DNA of 64,000 bases from Populus alba (lineage: Eukaryota; Streptophyta; Magnoliopsida; Malpighiales; Salicaceae), in NCBI RefSeq assembly GCF_005239225.2, contig NC_133297.1, positions 11,954,147-12,018,146 of the forward strand. Direction: 5' to 3'. This document shows positions 31,919 through 45,070 of the stretch, in pieces. The notes beneath the pieces are model-generated. The model did no database searches. It was not told where the DNA came from and worked only from the letters and a program-made list of their open reading frames with translations. Position numbers and translations under genes: made by a program. Numbering within the stretch: position 1 is the first letter of the stretch; the number at the start of each line of letters is the position of its first letter.

Positions 31919-33889
31919 AAAAGTACAGCTGCTCAAGGAAAGGTTGGAGCTGTTCAACATGGTATGACAATGATGTACTGAAAAGGACAGCTGCTCACAG
32001 AAAGATTGGAATTGTTCAGTATGGCATAATTAAGGATGCACTAGAAAAGGTCTCAGAAGATCAACGTGTCTTGAGTCTCGTAGTGGAAAAATCCATGTGG
32101 AGCCAGATTCGGTCTGGGAAAATCGCTTTAAGGAATAAGGATACAGGAAGTTTGTGGATATAATGTGAGGTTGCTGGACTGCATTTTGTTTTGTAAAGTC
32201 TATAGTTCATCAATTAGATATTGAATTGTACTGTATTCTCGAGACCTAGAAACAGCAAATGTTGCGAATGACTTGACAAGAGATTCTTTCTGTGAATGAT
32301 TTGCAGCACTTGTTCAACGTGGAGTGGCAAGTTTCGTAATGGAAAAGGCACTCCGTCAAAGAAACAATTAAAGAAAAGAAATTAGCTTTCGTTCTTCACA
32401 AGATTTCCCACTCCATGTTTAACAAAGAAGCGTCTCTTCTCAGGTCAGCCGCAGCATCTGCTGTTTCGGTTTATTTATTTATTTATATGAATAATAAACC
32501 AGGTTAATATATTATTTAAATCAATATAACTCGGTTGAAGTGCCTGGTGATTTGTTTTCTTAAAAGCAAAACAAACGACGTTTAAATAAAAATTAGTTCA
32601 GGCGCGTAGATAATCAATAGATATTATGAGCAGTTAAAGAGAAGCTATGGAACTCATCTGGCAGAATCGAATATGGCTATTGAAGGGTTTTTCAGTTCGC
32701 TTAGTTTTTTTTTTTTAAAATAACAGAGACTGAAAATAAAATGTTAAAGAGAGAAACTGAAAAATTAACTTATCAGGAGCCAAGAAAAACATACGGTCCA
32801 TTCTTAATTACTGAACTTATTACTATATCTATTGTTCACTGGGAACTAAATTAATAGCATTTTTTATTTAGTTTTACAAAAACATAAAAGAAGCATGATT
32901 TAATATATTTTTTCATATTTGAAGAATCATTCATTGATTCATGGAATACAAGAGGAAAACATATAGCCTGGACGGTGACTGGTGAAGGGCCGACTCGAGT
33001 GATTTCGCGTCGTCGAGTGAAAAAAAATGGAAGAAATTATACAAACCTGACAGACGGCTGAAAGATGCGATTTACCCACATTTCCTATTCAACTAGCTTG
33101 GTTCGATTGTCATTGTTTTTGTGCTATTCCATCTTCTCTTTTAACTTTTCTTTCTGCAGGTAGAGAATTTTTTTGAGAAATAACTATCCGTTTCTATTTT
33201 GCGTTTTTCCTTGCACTCTCTTTCAGTCATTTTTATCTGTGTTTTTTAAACTCTTGATAGTATAAAAAAGAAATTAGAAAACGTTTTATTCTTTTTTTAA
33301 AAAAAAAATGATTGTAGAATATTTCTGTAATTTACTTTGTTTTTTTAGGTAGCAAATGAACAAAAGTCCAAGCTAAAAAAAAAGAAAAAGTAGAGCTTGA
33401 ATAGGACAAAACGACCCCCACAATATCAGCTAGTAATAGGGATAAAAGAATACCAAGAGGATTGATTGCCAAGGAAACGAATCCCATTCTCAATCCATGT
33501 CCACGGTTATCAAGCAGATCAGCACAAGGGCTCAAGCACATATCCCACTCTCTGAAAATGAGCATGTTTCATCGGTGCTATACTTCAATGCTCGCCATCT
33601 AACTAATTTAATCTACTTACATATCAGCTTAAATGAATCTAATTAAGTAAATACAGCCTCAGAGGAGTGAAATTGACTCGAATACATTCATTTGTCAACG
33701 ATATTTCACCGTAACCAGTCGAACCCTCGTCTCTCCAAACTCCAAAAGTTTTGTGATCAACTCCAGATAAAAACAGAAGGACAGAAATTGCACATTTTTG
33801 CTCTAATCGGTGGGAGCATGGCATTGAAGTGCCTATTTTTATTATCACCTCCGAATTTTTTTTTGTTCTCGAATTGATCTATATAAATT

Positions 33890-34416
33890 AAGATTTCGTT
33901 TATTTACTGAAAAGTAATTTTTTTATTTAAAATAAACTTCAAAAAAATAAATTATTTTTTGATGTTTTGTAATGTAATGAAAATTAAATTTGAAAACACT
34001 TTCTAGTATTTGGTTATATCATGGAAAATGAGCTGGAAAATAACTTATTAATGTTTTATTTTTTCAAGTTTATTAAAATAATAAGGAACAAATCTTACAA
34101 ATTAAAAAGATGAATAAAAATAAAATTGAAAAAATATGTATAATTTCATTAATTATCTCAAATAAAATAATTAATAATCAAAATAATAGAAATCAATCCT
34201 AAAAAATAAAAAAATTGAAAGATGAAGAAATTCAAATTAATAATAATAATTAACATTTCATAAATTATTTCAAATAAAATAAGTAACAACCGAAAGAATG
34301 AGGACCAAATTTGATAGATAAAAAATTTTAATTAAAAAATAATAAAGGAAAAGAAAATAACAATTATAAAAATAAAAATCAAAATTAACATAAAAATTAA
34401 ATTTCAAGGGATGAAA

Positions 34417-34454
<38 letters not shown>

Positions 34455-34690
34455 CAAAAGTTTGAGGATCAAATTTGATATAATCAGCAAATATTATGAT
34501 ATTTCTAAATTTTTTACAAACTTTTGGAAGGTGTTTTCCGTCCAAAATTTTTTTTTTTTTCCTGAAAACTAAATCAAAATTTTTTTTAAGTGGAAAGTGT
34601 TTTCTGTTAACTATTTTTTTAATAATAAATAAATATAAAAAATTTTAAAAAATTATTTTTCAATAAACAGATATAGCCTAATTCGAGGAC
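33890..34690 (-). repeat. About 0.8-kb dispersed AT-rich element (copy 2, inverted)
   Basis: Read on the minus strand it follows 11100-12055: GGAAAACACTTTCC-like motifs near 34530-34610, ATCAAATTTGATCC near 34460, GTTATTTTCCAGCTCATTTT near 34030-34050, and a GTAAATAAACGAAATC-type end. A 30-base AT run (34424-34453) is inserted relative to copy 1. The orientation is opposite to copy 1. Confidence 0.7.
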
Positions 34691-35390
34691 AAATATATCT
34701 CTTAGGTATTACTATTCACTGTTCATGACAGCATGTGAATTACTTCACCGAGAACGTTTTGTAGACAGAATCTTGACGCAATTCAATTTTAAAAGGCCAT
34801 TTATACTGGATACCTATTTAGAATCTGAATTAACCAGAATCTAATTTAAACCGAATTTCATCAATTTCTTTGTTGAAAGTGTAAAATAATAATTATACTA
34901 TTGTTTCTAAAAACACAGTGAATCCTCTGTGCCAGTTTTTTTTTTTATTAAAAAAAATATTACATGAGAATGACCCCTCTTGAAAAGAACCCCACAATCC
35001 AGGCTAATTGTTTTGGTGCCTCGCAATTGATCATTCGGTCAAGGAATTTCTCCCGTGACGTCCTCCTACCGAGCAAAGTTCCTAACCTATTCTCCCGTCT
35101 GCTTATGGGGTTTGGCTCTCCAAGTTGCAATTGTGAGCATTCGGAGATGAACCTTGCTTTTTATCGTAGAAATAAATAATTGTACGTGTGGCATGCTTTC
35201 GTAAATATCCCACAGCAGTAACCTAACTTCTACTAGTCCAATTAATTAGCAAGTTTAGTTTCGATGGTCAAATTGGACCAATCGGTTAGTTCTTAGCACC
35301 TAAATCGGACAGCCATTTGTTCCATACAAGGAAGCAGATTATTCTAACATTTGACTTGGAAAAATCACTTGAAGCAGCTAGCCCAACTAA

Positions 35391-35599
35391 TAGCCTGTTT
35401 GGCATTGCGGCCAAACCGACTTTTCATCAAAATTCAAATTTTTTTTTGTTAAAATTGAGTTTGGTTTGTACTTTTTGAATCGTTTTGATGTGCTGATGTC
35501 AAAAATAATTTTTAAAAAATAAAAAAAATATTATTGGCATATTTTTCGGTACGAAAAGCTATTTGAAAAGCAACCGTTACCACATTCTCAAACACCCTC
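35391..35599 (-). mobile_element. MITE with terminal inverted repeats (copy 2)
   Basis: The left end TAGCCTGTTTGGCATTGCGG is roughly inverted at the right end (CCACATTCTCAAACACCCTC). The core (TTTGAATCGTTTTGATGTGC) equals the reverse complement of the 22937-23149 core with few changes. TAA flanks both ends (35388-35390 and 35600-35602), the 3-bp target duplication expected of PIF/Harbinger-type MITEs. Superfamily assignment is inference. Confidence 0.75.
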
Positions 35600-37787
35600 T
35601 AAATTAGCTAAGAACTGACACGACATTCGTCTCGGAAAAACTAAAAAGTCAATGTAACTCTCGGAACACAACACAACCAGAATTATTAAAACTGGTACGG
35701 TGTCCATCGTAAAGGATTGCGTGAATTAACCTGGCAGAATTAAAATAATATTATTCAAATTAGTCTTTCACCGGACTGAAATGAACCCACTTATTAATCA
35801 TGTCGAATCAAGATAATTTTAAATTAATTTTTTTAAACTTGACACGAAAGAAAAGTAGAATTGAGAATCGACTCGTCGTGGTGTACCGAGTTTAATAAAC
35901 TCAACACAGCACTCCTCTCAATCATAGCGCATGGTGTTATGCTTACGTTGCATAACTAGAAAGAATAGACGTTGCATCTAGGATTCAAACGACAAGCACC
36001 GCCAGGAAAAAATAAAAATTAAAATGCTGGACAAAGGAGAAAAGGGATGAGATGAGGTGGCAGCGAAAGCCAACCACCAACCGAGCAACTATTGCTCTTG
36101 TGATTTTATTTATGGGTTGACATAATTCGATGCTATGCATGTGTCCAGTGCTCCTGCCCCCATCATTAATCAGTTCATCAAACCCTACTTATCTGTCTCC
36201 CGAAGGGCCCCATCTGCATGCATGCATTGTCCCCATATAACCCAGGACCCGCTTTGCCACTGCATTATACATTTGGAAATAGTGTGTTTTTGTAAATCTC
36301 ATCAATTTTTTTAATGGAAAAATTGTAATGTTACTAGAAAAACAAGTTTTTTTATATTTTTTTCTCTATAATACTTGGTCTATTTAATTATTTATCATTG
36401 TTTTTATTTTTATTTTTAGTAATTTTTTTAGTTTTTTTCTTTATATTTTTTTTAAAAAATATTTTTTTTTATTTTCACACCTTGAATATTTATCATTCCA
36501 CACTTGATCTCTTTATATAATTGTTTTTGTTATTATCTTTATTCTTTTATAATTTGTTCTTTTTTTTATTTAAACTTTTTAAAAAAATATATTATAAAAA
36601 AGACCAAGGAAATGGAAACAACTAGGGAGTAAAAAATATACTAATAACACCTCCATATTAATTCTTTTGCATTAAATAAGAAAAAAATTATTCAACCTAT
36701 AACAAAATGAGTTAAATAAATACATCAACATTTTATTTTGTATATTTATTACCACAAATAGTCCTCAATGTATTTAATTAAATTCATGCATGGATTTTTT
36801 TAATCTACAATTAGAATTTAAAAAAAAATTAAAAATTATATATTTATTTTTTTGTTAAAAATTATCTAACCCGTAATGAATCCCAAATATTAAAATGACT
36901 TAGTTATGCCCAATTAGATTGTATTCGATTACCAATATTCACCCTAGATTTATGCCTCTGTAAAGTTCAAAATCATTTGACTCACTTTCGCTTTCATTGT
37001 TCCTGGGAAAATGGGCACAACTACAGAGTTTTTTATTGTTAAAAGTGGAGACCCAGCAAATGGCAACAGTGATAGGGAGAAGATTTCAAACTTGATAATT
37101 CCCTAAATTGTGCTTGCACGAAGCGACAGCCCACGACTCCATTTTTCTTCCAAATGGCTTTAAAAACAAACTGATAGGATCATATACAAGACGAGAGTGG
37201 GAAACGAGTAACGTAACTAAAACTTCGATGTTCTTGCTGCTAAACCGAAGACAAAAACTGATGATTTTCAATGTCCACGAGAATAAATGGAGCGTGTTAG
37301 GTTGCCATTATGTACGTAAATGAGTACGGAATCAATGCAGCACACGGAGAAGAAAAGTGAAAATAAAATTACAGATGTAGAGATGTGGGATTTGATCCAA
37401 GAAAATTTGTATTTTGTATGGTATGAATATAAAAATATATAAGAAGCAGCCGTGTAGTGTGGAAGACCAACAAAAGATGAGGTGGTTTTGATCACATGGA
37501 GCCCCATATCCCCAACACAAAATCTCTCTCTCACAATCCCGATGACCAAACCACCTCCTACCTTCTTGGAAACACCACCACTCACTTCCCTGCCTCCCTC
37601 CCTCCCCCTACACCGTCACCACTTGTCCACCACCACCCACCCTAGCTAGCTAGCTAGCTCCACTTTCATATTTCTATCCAGTCAGGAAAAAAAGCACAAA
37701 AGAAATAGTAAAAAACGTCGTGGTAAGGAAAAAAAAGGGGTGTTTAGGTTCTTTGTGGGGCTCAAGATGGGTCCCTTGAAAAAGTGC

Positions 37788-37793
37788 CACGTG
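37788..37793. promoter_or_regulatory. G-box (GCCACGTGG) upstream of the HLH gene
   Basis: A perfect CACGTG in GTGCCACGTGGTTT lies about 1.03 kb upstream of the PAR1/2-like start codon. PAR1 and PAR2 are known shade-induced genes and phytochrome-interacting factors bind G-boxes, so regulation is plausible; the distance makes it uncertain. Confidence 0.35.
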
Positions 37794-38820
37794 GTTTCCA
37801 TGCCGAGGAGGTAGTGGTAAAGATCATAGGAGAGAGAGTGGGGGGGAAGAGGGCTGCACATGGGCGGTGTTGGGTTCAAGAAAATCATGTGATCACATGT
37901 GCTCCCTCTTGCCTTTGTTTTGTTTGGTGGACCCGTTTTCCTCCTCCATGGACCCTATCCCACAGGTGATCATCATCACCCAAGGTTTACTTGGCAATAT
38001 ATATATATATAATCTTTAATTTCTTTTGTCCTATTTGCCTGTGGGCTTCGTTTGTTATTACATGAATAACTTTTTTTCTTTTTTGAGAATTATTTTACAC
38101 AAAAAACCCTTAATTTGTAAATCCAGCTCGCTCTTAAGAAATTAATGAAAATACATGTTTGTGAGCTGTTAAGTTCACCTGGTAAATGGGTTAGTTTCTT
38201 GTATTATATTTAAAAAATTGCTGAGAGATTTAAATATTTTTTTCAAAACTAGACTCAATAAAAAAGAGAAAACCTTCGAACACGAAACGTTAATTCAGGA
38301 AATATTTTAACAGTTACAAAAGATGCTTGATAAATAAAAACAGGATACAAGAGTTAAAAATCAATATGGAACCCTATGTAATGATTTTATGGATGTATTT
38401 GTGTCCTATTTATGTTTCTATTAACCTAATTTTTTTGATGTAATTTCTCCACGCGTCGGGTCCAGCACAGTTTTTTGTGTGCGGTGACAATACCTCCACA
38501 GGATAGGTCACATGTCGGCTCTCTTGGCTCAGCATGAGCACGCGCCATTAGCGAGTGTACATGACACCTTCCACTAGAGTCCAAAACTAGGAATTGGGAA
38601 GCCGAATAGAGATGGGCCCATCTTCGTTGGCATTGACATTTCTCGAACTCAGCAATAATTCAACACCCTCTCCTCCATACATACCGCAACACCGCTAGCT
38701 CACAAGGCTCGGAAAACACATAGCACAACCCAGCTTCTTTCCTTCCCCTCTCTCTCTTTAAGTTCTCTCCTCAATCCTCCGTTTCTTTCCTTGTTTCTCT
38801 TTACAGGATATATTGCATCC

Positions 38821-39237
38821 ATGGAGGATAGCTTAAACCAAGTAATGATACCCACATTTCATAAAAGAAAAGAAAGGAAAACCACCCACGACAAATCTGA
38901 GATGGCAAAGCATGAATCTTTAGTTAGTTTGAAAAGGAGCAGGAGAGCAGAGAATGTTCACAAGAGAAGCAGAAGAAAGAGAGAGATGTCAAAGGTTCAA
39001 GAAAAGGATCAAGCGTCGACGGTGGGTGCAGGTGAAGATGACGAGAAGGCAGAAGTAGATAGAAAGATTGTGGCATTGCAAATGATTATCCCAGGGGGCG
39101 AGTCGTTTGGGGTAGACAAGTTGTTTGAAGAGACTGCTGGTTATATAATGGCTTTGCAGTGTCAAATAAAAGCCATGAGAGTTCTTGCTGGTTTTCTTGA
39201 AGGTCTAGAAAAGGAAAAGAGGAAGTCTGGAGGTTAA
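38821..39237 (+). CDS. Atypical HLH transcription cofactor, PAR1/PAR2-like
   Basis: An intronless 138-residue frame. The N-terminal half is very basic (residues 15-60; KRSRRAENVHKRSRRKRE) but lacks the His-Glu-Arg pattern of a DNA-binding bHLH basic region. The HLH segment (about 78-122) reads EVDRKIVALQMIIPGG, then GVDKLFEETAGYIMALQCQI, and the protein ends KSGG; this pattern closely resembles Arabidopsis PAR1/PAR2. These are non-DNA-binding HLH proteins that repress shade-avoidance and growth responses by pairing with PIFs and other bHLH factors in the nucleus. The ATG at 38821 follows a CT-rich leader. An AG at 38805-38806 could be a splice acceptor if the leader has an intron. Confidence 0.85.
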   Translation: MEDSLNQVMIPTFHKRKERKTTHDKSEMAKHESLVSLKRSRRAENVHKRSRRKREMSKVQEKDQASTVGAGEDDEKAEVDRKIVALQMIIPGGESFGVDKLFEETAGYIMALQCQIKAMRVLAGFLEGLEKEKRKSGG

Positions 39238-40500
39238 TTAAGCATGGACTCCCATCTTGTATCACTTTCGAGGGTCCGTTCATGTCTTCTTCTTTTTCAC
39301 ATAATTTTTTTTCACCCTTTGTTCATTTATTTTATTTTTATCTTAAAGATGGGAGCAAGATTTCCCTTTCTTTCTTTTTCCTCCTCCTTTTGCTGATATT
39401 CTTAGATATTAAGTTAACGAGTGAGAATGATTTCCTACATATGGTTGCTGGAATTTTTTAAGTCGTGGAGAGTTTTATTTGCCAGGTTATGATCTGCCTT
39501 TAATTGGAGCTCTCCTTCTTCGTTTTGCCACAGCTAGATAGATCCAACAAACGATTACATGTTGCTATTTTGTTGCATTGATCTTATCCTTTTTGCTTCA
39601 AATCGTAATTAATTTTGAGACATTGATTTCAATTAACACAGAGGTTGAAAACAATAGTTAATGCTGGCCCAAAATAATTAAAATCATGCCTCGCTAATAA
39701 GAAAACCTAATTAATATCTGATGTGTTGCACGACTAATCCATTAACATTCCACATTTTCTCTTGCTGCCAACTTTAGGGGAAACAGGATGGGTTCTAAAG
39801 GAACAATCCGCGCTCTTTGCTCTTGCACCATTATTTATTTGATATATATTAGCTAGAGATTCAATGAGAACCCAGCATTCTATGTAATAATAATGAAACT
39901 GTACGTATTTGCAATTCAAAATCGAGTCCACTTGAAGCTAGCATTCAGTAACCTAGAGATCCTTTAGAAATCATACAAAAAAAAACAAGAAGGTATGATT
40001 CATAAGCTGTTACGTCACTCATGTGGCAATCACTCTTTTAATCGCTCCCGTCTCTCTTTCGAAGTCACCAAGAAATTGATCTGATCTGATACAAATAACC
40101 AGAGTATGGGATATGGCGCTAATGCATGATTGATAGGTAAATAAACTTATTAGAAGGCCAGTTGAAAAAGAAAAGAAAAACAGAAAGAGGTATATATTTG
40201 AGTGTCTACTTGGGCTTGAAAAATGGGTATGTTCCTGCGTCTAGACTTAGAGAAGCTTCGGAGTATGGAGGATTTCGCTATAAATAATGGTTGTCCAGTG
40301 GTGCGTGTGAGAGTGATGGGCGCACAATGCATAATAAATACTTGATATTCGGTGATGGGTTTTGCTGGCTGGTGTAGTTGTTCCTCTGGGGCTAAAAAGC
40401 CTAAAATGCACCACCGTCCTGGCCATCACATGCATCCTCATGCAATTTTTACCTTTTTTTTCTCGTATTTTTGCATTCTATTACTCCTGGCCAAAAGTTT
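39238..40500. other. 3' flank of the HLH gene
   Basis: Contains the probable 3' UTR (TTTATTTTATTTTTATC tract near 39327) and then unassigned sequence. No gene, known miRNA sequence or tRNA was recognised by eye. Confidence 0.5.
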
Positions 40501-41040
40501 TCATAAAATATTTTAGGGTATTTTTTTTTAAAGTAAAATAGCACATTTTAGTTAAAAAAATTAATGATAGTCACATTAACTATAAACTAAAATGCATTCG
40601 CTTTTTAGTTATAGGGCTTTTTTTATAGTTTTTTTCTTTGTTTTTTTCATTTTAATTATTTTTTTTGTTTAATTTAATTCATTAAAATTAATTTTATTTG
40701 TATTTAGTTATTACACTCTCGTAACACAGATTTTAAATTTGACAGGTTAACCTGATTTGGTAAGTTAACCCAATTAATTTAGATTTTTTTTAATTAGTTT
40801 TTTCTTCTTATAGATTTTTTTGTTTTGTTTTGTTTTTCTTTTTAATTATTCTTTTTTAGGTTAATTTATTTCTTTAATATTAAATTTTTTTTCTATGTAG
40901 CTATCACACTCTCATCTCATAGCACGGATCACAAGTTTGACAAGTTAACTTGGTTTGGCGAGTTAACACAATTGATTTAGATTTTTTATTTTTCTTCATT
41001 AGTTTTTTTATTTTAATTTTTGTCTTTTAATATCATAATT

Positions 41041-41118
41041 ATAACTAAAAGAGATCACCCTTTCATCGTGGATTGCAATGTGCAAATCCACCATGAAAGG
41101 CGGATGCCTTTTAGTTAT
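41041..41118. repeat. Fold-back hairpin 1
   Basis: ATAACTAAAAG (41041-41051) pairs with CTTTTAGTTAT (41108-41118), and inside it CTTTCATCGTGGATT pairs with AATCCACCATGAAAG (one mismatch) around a loop of about 10 bases. Total imperfect stem length is about 35 bp. Confidence 0.85.
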
Positions 41119-41298
41119 AGGGTTTTTTTTTCTTTCTTTGTAATTAATTTTTTTTTCTATTTAGTTATCACACTCTCATAACACGGATTCCAAGTTTAAT
41201 AGATTAACCTAATTTAGCAAGTCAACCTCGTTGATTCAGAATTTTTTTTCTTCTTCATTAGTTTATTTCTTTCCAAATTCATTTTTTAATATTGTAAC

Positions 41299-41376
41299 TA
41301 TAACTAAAAGAGGTCAACCTTTCACTGTGGATTGCACTGTATATATCCACAATGAAAGGCAATGCTTTTTAGTTAT
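41299..41376. repeat. Fold-back hairpin 2
   Basis: TATAACTAAAAG on the left pairs with CTTTTTAGTTATA on the right; inner arms CCTTTCACTGTGGAT and TATCCACAATGAAAGG pair with about two mismatches. It is a diverged copy of hairpin 1, about 260 bp away. A third, eroded version lies near 40560-40615. Confidence 0.8.
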
Positions 41377-41999
41377 AGGTTTTTTTTTTTTTTTTTTTTA
41401 ATTTAGTTTGTTAATATTAATTTTTTTTTTCTATTTAGTTATCACACTCTCAGGACACAAATTTCAGGTTTGATAGGGTAAACCAATTAATTCAGATTTT
41501 TTTAATTAGTTTTTATCTTCTAATATCGATTTGATTGAGAATTAAACTTCATGATTTGTTTTGTTTACTTTTTATTAGATTATCGTGATCTCATAGAAGG
41601 GTTTTTACTATACTCCTCCTCGCAAAACACTATTCATTGGAATAGTTATTTGCTTTGTTGTTTTTTTCTTTATTTTTTCCTTGTCAATTAATATTTTATT
41701 TGTTTAATTTCATTATGTAATATTTTTTTTTCTATTTAGTTATCACATTTTTATTACGCGGCCATGCAACTAGACCCATATCCAAGGCTCTTGGGTTCTG
41801 GTATTGCAGCCGGACCCAAGGCTATTGAGCCCGGACGTTGCAGACAGACCCATTTAAACTTGAGTCATGCAAGTTTAATATTATTATTAATATTAAAAAT
41901 ATTAGTATTTGTATTATAAATATTAATATTGAAATTATAATTAATACTATAAATATTACTATTGGGTCTAGCTTTGCAGATAGACCCAACATTTTTAAA

Positions 42000-43260
42000 T
42001 CTTAGTTTTTTTTATATTTTTTATGCAAAATGTTTTTGCAAATAAATCATATACAGCTTGTCATATGCTTTGAGAAAGAATAACAGAGCATAAAATACAA
42101 AACTTAAAAATCAAATAAAAATCATAAAAGTATGATATATGTTTATTAATTCGAAAACATGTTTTAGTATAAGAATGTATTATTAATTCGAGATATTTAT
42201 AGGTTTCAAAATATAAAGTCAGAATGTGTTCGATCTTGTCTCGGATCGGAAATTTAAGTTCTTATGAATTTATTTGTTTGAATGATAAGTTATAAAGTCA
42301 GAATGCCAGAGATTTATATATTTCTCTTTTTCTAAAATGAGATTCTAACATTCCCAGAGAAAGGAATTTTTTGAAAATCTTGGTTCAGGTCTGCCTAAGT
42401 TTCGGAGGAAAATATGTGGCTATAGATTGTTGAATCATTTGTTAATAATAAATAAATAAAAAGAAAGGATTCATGAAGCTAGCAGAGCCCAGAGAGCTGG
42501 AATAAAGTGAGCGTTGAATTAACTTCAGTGGTAATTTAACTAGTCAGTCTTGAATTTATACTTTAATGATTTTAAGTTTGAATATTTTTAAAATCACTAT
42601 AGACTTAAATAGTTATTAATTTTAAAATTTATAAAATTAATTAAATTATGTAAAAATTAGTTTTTATTTAAAGAAAAAAAAACGTTGATCCCTTAAAAGG
42701 TAACATAGAAACTTTACAAACCGCAACTCTTTCGCTAACAGAGCTAAATAAAAATTCAAGCAATCAGGTGATTTGATAAATATTCAATTTATTAATAATT
42801 CAATAATCCATTACAAATTAGAAAGAGAAAATACCATAAAATAAACAAATAATGCACATACTAAAAAAATTAGTTTGAAGCAAAACGAATCCCAAGAATA
42901 TATCCAGAAATTAAGAAATGCCCTGGAATTAAGTATTGCAAGCATGCTGCCAATCTTATTGTCAGGTGAAAAAATAAAACTAAACGTTGGTGAGTATCCA
43001 ACAAGCATGCTACATCTCCTAACCAGCATTTCAGCACATGCATAATTAGAATCTTGGCATTTTTACGAGTACACAAAATCGAATCTAATCGAAGAGTTCT
43101 TATTTGATCCTGTTCACTTGGAGCATGAAGACTCTATAATTAATATAAACTAGTGGAGGAAGAGTTCATTGTTACTCTCATCTCAAAGCACTTAATTTTC
43201 ATTTCAACAATGGCTTTTTTTTTCTTCAATTTTTTTTCTAATATTAAATTTGTTTATCTC
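42000..43260. other. Unassigned AT-rich sequence
   Basis: No recognisable gene or clear repeat. Short frames near 42811-43076 on the minus strand have no family features. Confidence 0.4.
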
Positions 43261-43269
43261 AATCTCATT

Positions 43270-43970
43270 ATTAGAATCACGAGTATGGAGAGCTAACTTT
43301 AATTTTTCATGTATTTTTTAGTTATTTTTATTTTTAATTTTACTAGTCAATATCTGACTGGTTTGAAATTATGTTTTATATATATTTTTTTTAATTTTAA
43401 CCTGAGTTGTTTTTTTTTTTTTTAAAAAAAAAAATTAACCTTCAAAATTAGGTTTGCTTGTCTTGGTCTTATGCCTCAGGTCGTGGGTTTGACAGATGAA
43501 CTTGATTTTCTTTTGTCTTTTTTTAGTTGAATTTTTTTTCCCTTTCAATTTTATCATTTAACATTTTGTTGATTTTGGGAATAAATTTCCTATTTTTTTC
43601 TTTTTGTTTTCTAAGAGGTTATTACTGTCTTATTACCTGAGACACTAGTTTAGTGGGTTAGCCAAGATTGCATCATGTCATTTTTTTTTATTTTTTTTTT
43701 ATTTCACACTTCAACACTTGATTGATTGGGAATTAAGTTGTATAATTTGTTTCAATTTACTTTTTATAAAATCATCTCAATCATATGATCCAAGTTGCGG
43801 CTTTAATAGGTTAACTCAAATTGTTTTTTTTTGTTTTTTTTTATTTCATTCTTCAACATTAGATTTATTGAGAATTAGATTTCATAATTTGTTTTATATG
43901 AGTTATCCTTTTCTCGTGAACGGAGACATGAATTTGATAGATTAACATAGTTTGATATGGGTTGGTCCAT
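43270..43970 (+). repeat. Dispersed repeat fragments
   Basis: Repeated blocks containing GTGGGTTTGACAG-ATGAACTTG, TAATTTGTTT...CAATTTACTTTTTAT, and GTTAACTCAAATTG occur two to three times with T-rich spacers. They belong to the same sequence family as 40690-41745. Confidence 0.55.
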
Positions 43971-44420
43971 TATGTCTTCGTCATAACATTTTTTTTAAAA
44001 TGATATCGCCTTGAAAATTTTATAGTCAAACTATTTTCTTATAAGTTGTTTAAGTCATTTTTGAATATATCATGTTGACTAGATTGACTATTCGTATAAG
44101 GTTTAAATTGTTTTCTACTTAAAAACATGCCAATAACAATCTAGATATTTTTTATGTTAAAAAAATTTATCTTACCAGAAGTATGAATAATCATCTAATT
44201 AATTGTTTATATGTAAATAAATATATTTTTAATATATATTTTAAATCCATGAATATATAATTTAGAATCTTTTGAAATCTCTGAAAATACAAGAAATCAC
44301 ACACGAAGTGGTTAATAAGAACTCCCAGTTGAAATAAGCATTTTAGTTTCCTGAAATTAAGGTTTATGGAGAGGAAAATTACCACAAAACCCTATTGGAT
44401 ATGGTGAGATGGGGTCGTAA

Positions 44421-44636
44421 TGGGCCGGCCGTCTAAACCCGTCCAACCTATTATGTTTCCAGCCGAACTGGAAAATATCAGGTTCAACGGTCCAAATGAC
44501 CAAATCATGAGGTGGGCCCAATTCTTCCATCACTTGCTCCTCAAAACCATCCTCAGCCGTCCATTTCTCGCAGACCCTGATTAAAAAAATAAAAAGACGA
44601 GAAGGAATCGGAACAACAGAAAGTCAGAAACCCTAA
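44421..44636 (+). promoter_or_regulatory. Proximal promoter elements of the PMD-like gene
   Basis: Two TGGGCC site II-type elements (44421-44426, 44513-44518) and a telo-box AAACCCTAA (44628-44636) lie 435-650 bases upstream of the start codon, a combination common in broadly expressed plant genes. A CTT microsatellite follows at about 44683-44709. A leader intron from about 44810 (CCCAG|GTCAAA) to 45061 (TTTTAG) is possible. Confidence 0.45.
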
Positions 44637-45070
44637 TGTGCGAATCGAATTATTCCCATTTTTAGATTTCAAAAGTAAAGGTCTTCTTCTTCTTCTTCTT
44701 CTTCTTCTATTTTTCCTTTCCCCATCCCTCACTTTCCTTGAAAAAATCCATTTTCTGTAACTTTCAAGAAATAATAATAATTTTGTAAGAAAATTCTCTC
44801 CGATTTCCCAGGTCAAACCTATCTTCTTCTTTGGTTGTCGAGAAAATGCTATTCTTTCGAACTAATAAAAAATTCTCGGATTTGTTTATAGAATCTCATA
44901 ATTTATGAGTAATTAACATTCAATTCAACCCTTTCTCGGCAACCAAACAATGCTTTTATCTCTATTTCTGTATGAATGTGTAGTTAAAATTGCAACGGTA
45001 TATAACTTTTCCTCTCTGATTTTGTTTTTTTATTGAATTGTTAATATTTGTGTTATTTTAGGGTTGAGCA

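Larger units (their letters stand above)
32051..38820. other. Intergenic region, MAP kinase 3' flank to the HLH gene promoter
   Basis: The first few hundred bases are probably kinase 3' UTR. The rest has no recognisable gene. It holds the inverted copy of the 0.95-kb element (33890-34690) with an AT dinucleotide run at 34424-34453, a MITE (35391-35599), a CTAG microrepeat near 37644, and purine/pyrimidine-rich stretches near 37500-37640. Several reading frames of 60-100 codons exist but show no family features. Confidence 0.55.
40690..41745 (+). repeat. Degenerate tandem array, about 270 bp period
   Basis: The block TTAGTTATCACACTCTCATAAC followed by GGTTAACC...GGTAAGTTAACCCAATT and a T-rich spacer recurs starting near 40705, 40900, 41160, 41430 and 41735, with strong drift between units. 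Some units carry the fold-back hairpins listed separately. Related motifs recur at 23930-24200 and 43270-43970. After the array (41750-42000) come several AGACCCA motifs. Confidence 0.7.

Noticed and set aside
34964..35179. 71-codon frame of more balanced composition
   Set aside because: No recognisable family, no splice or promoter context; may be an old repeat fragment.
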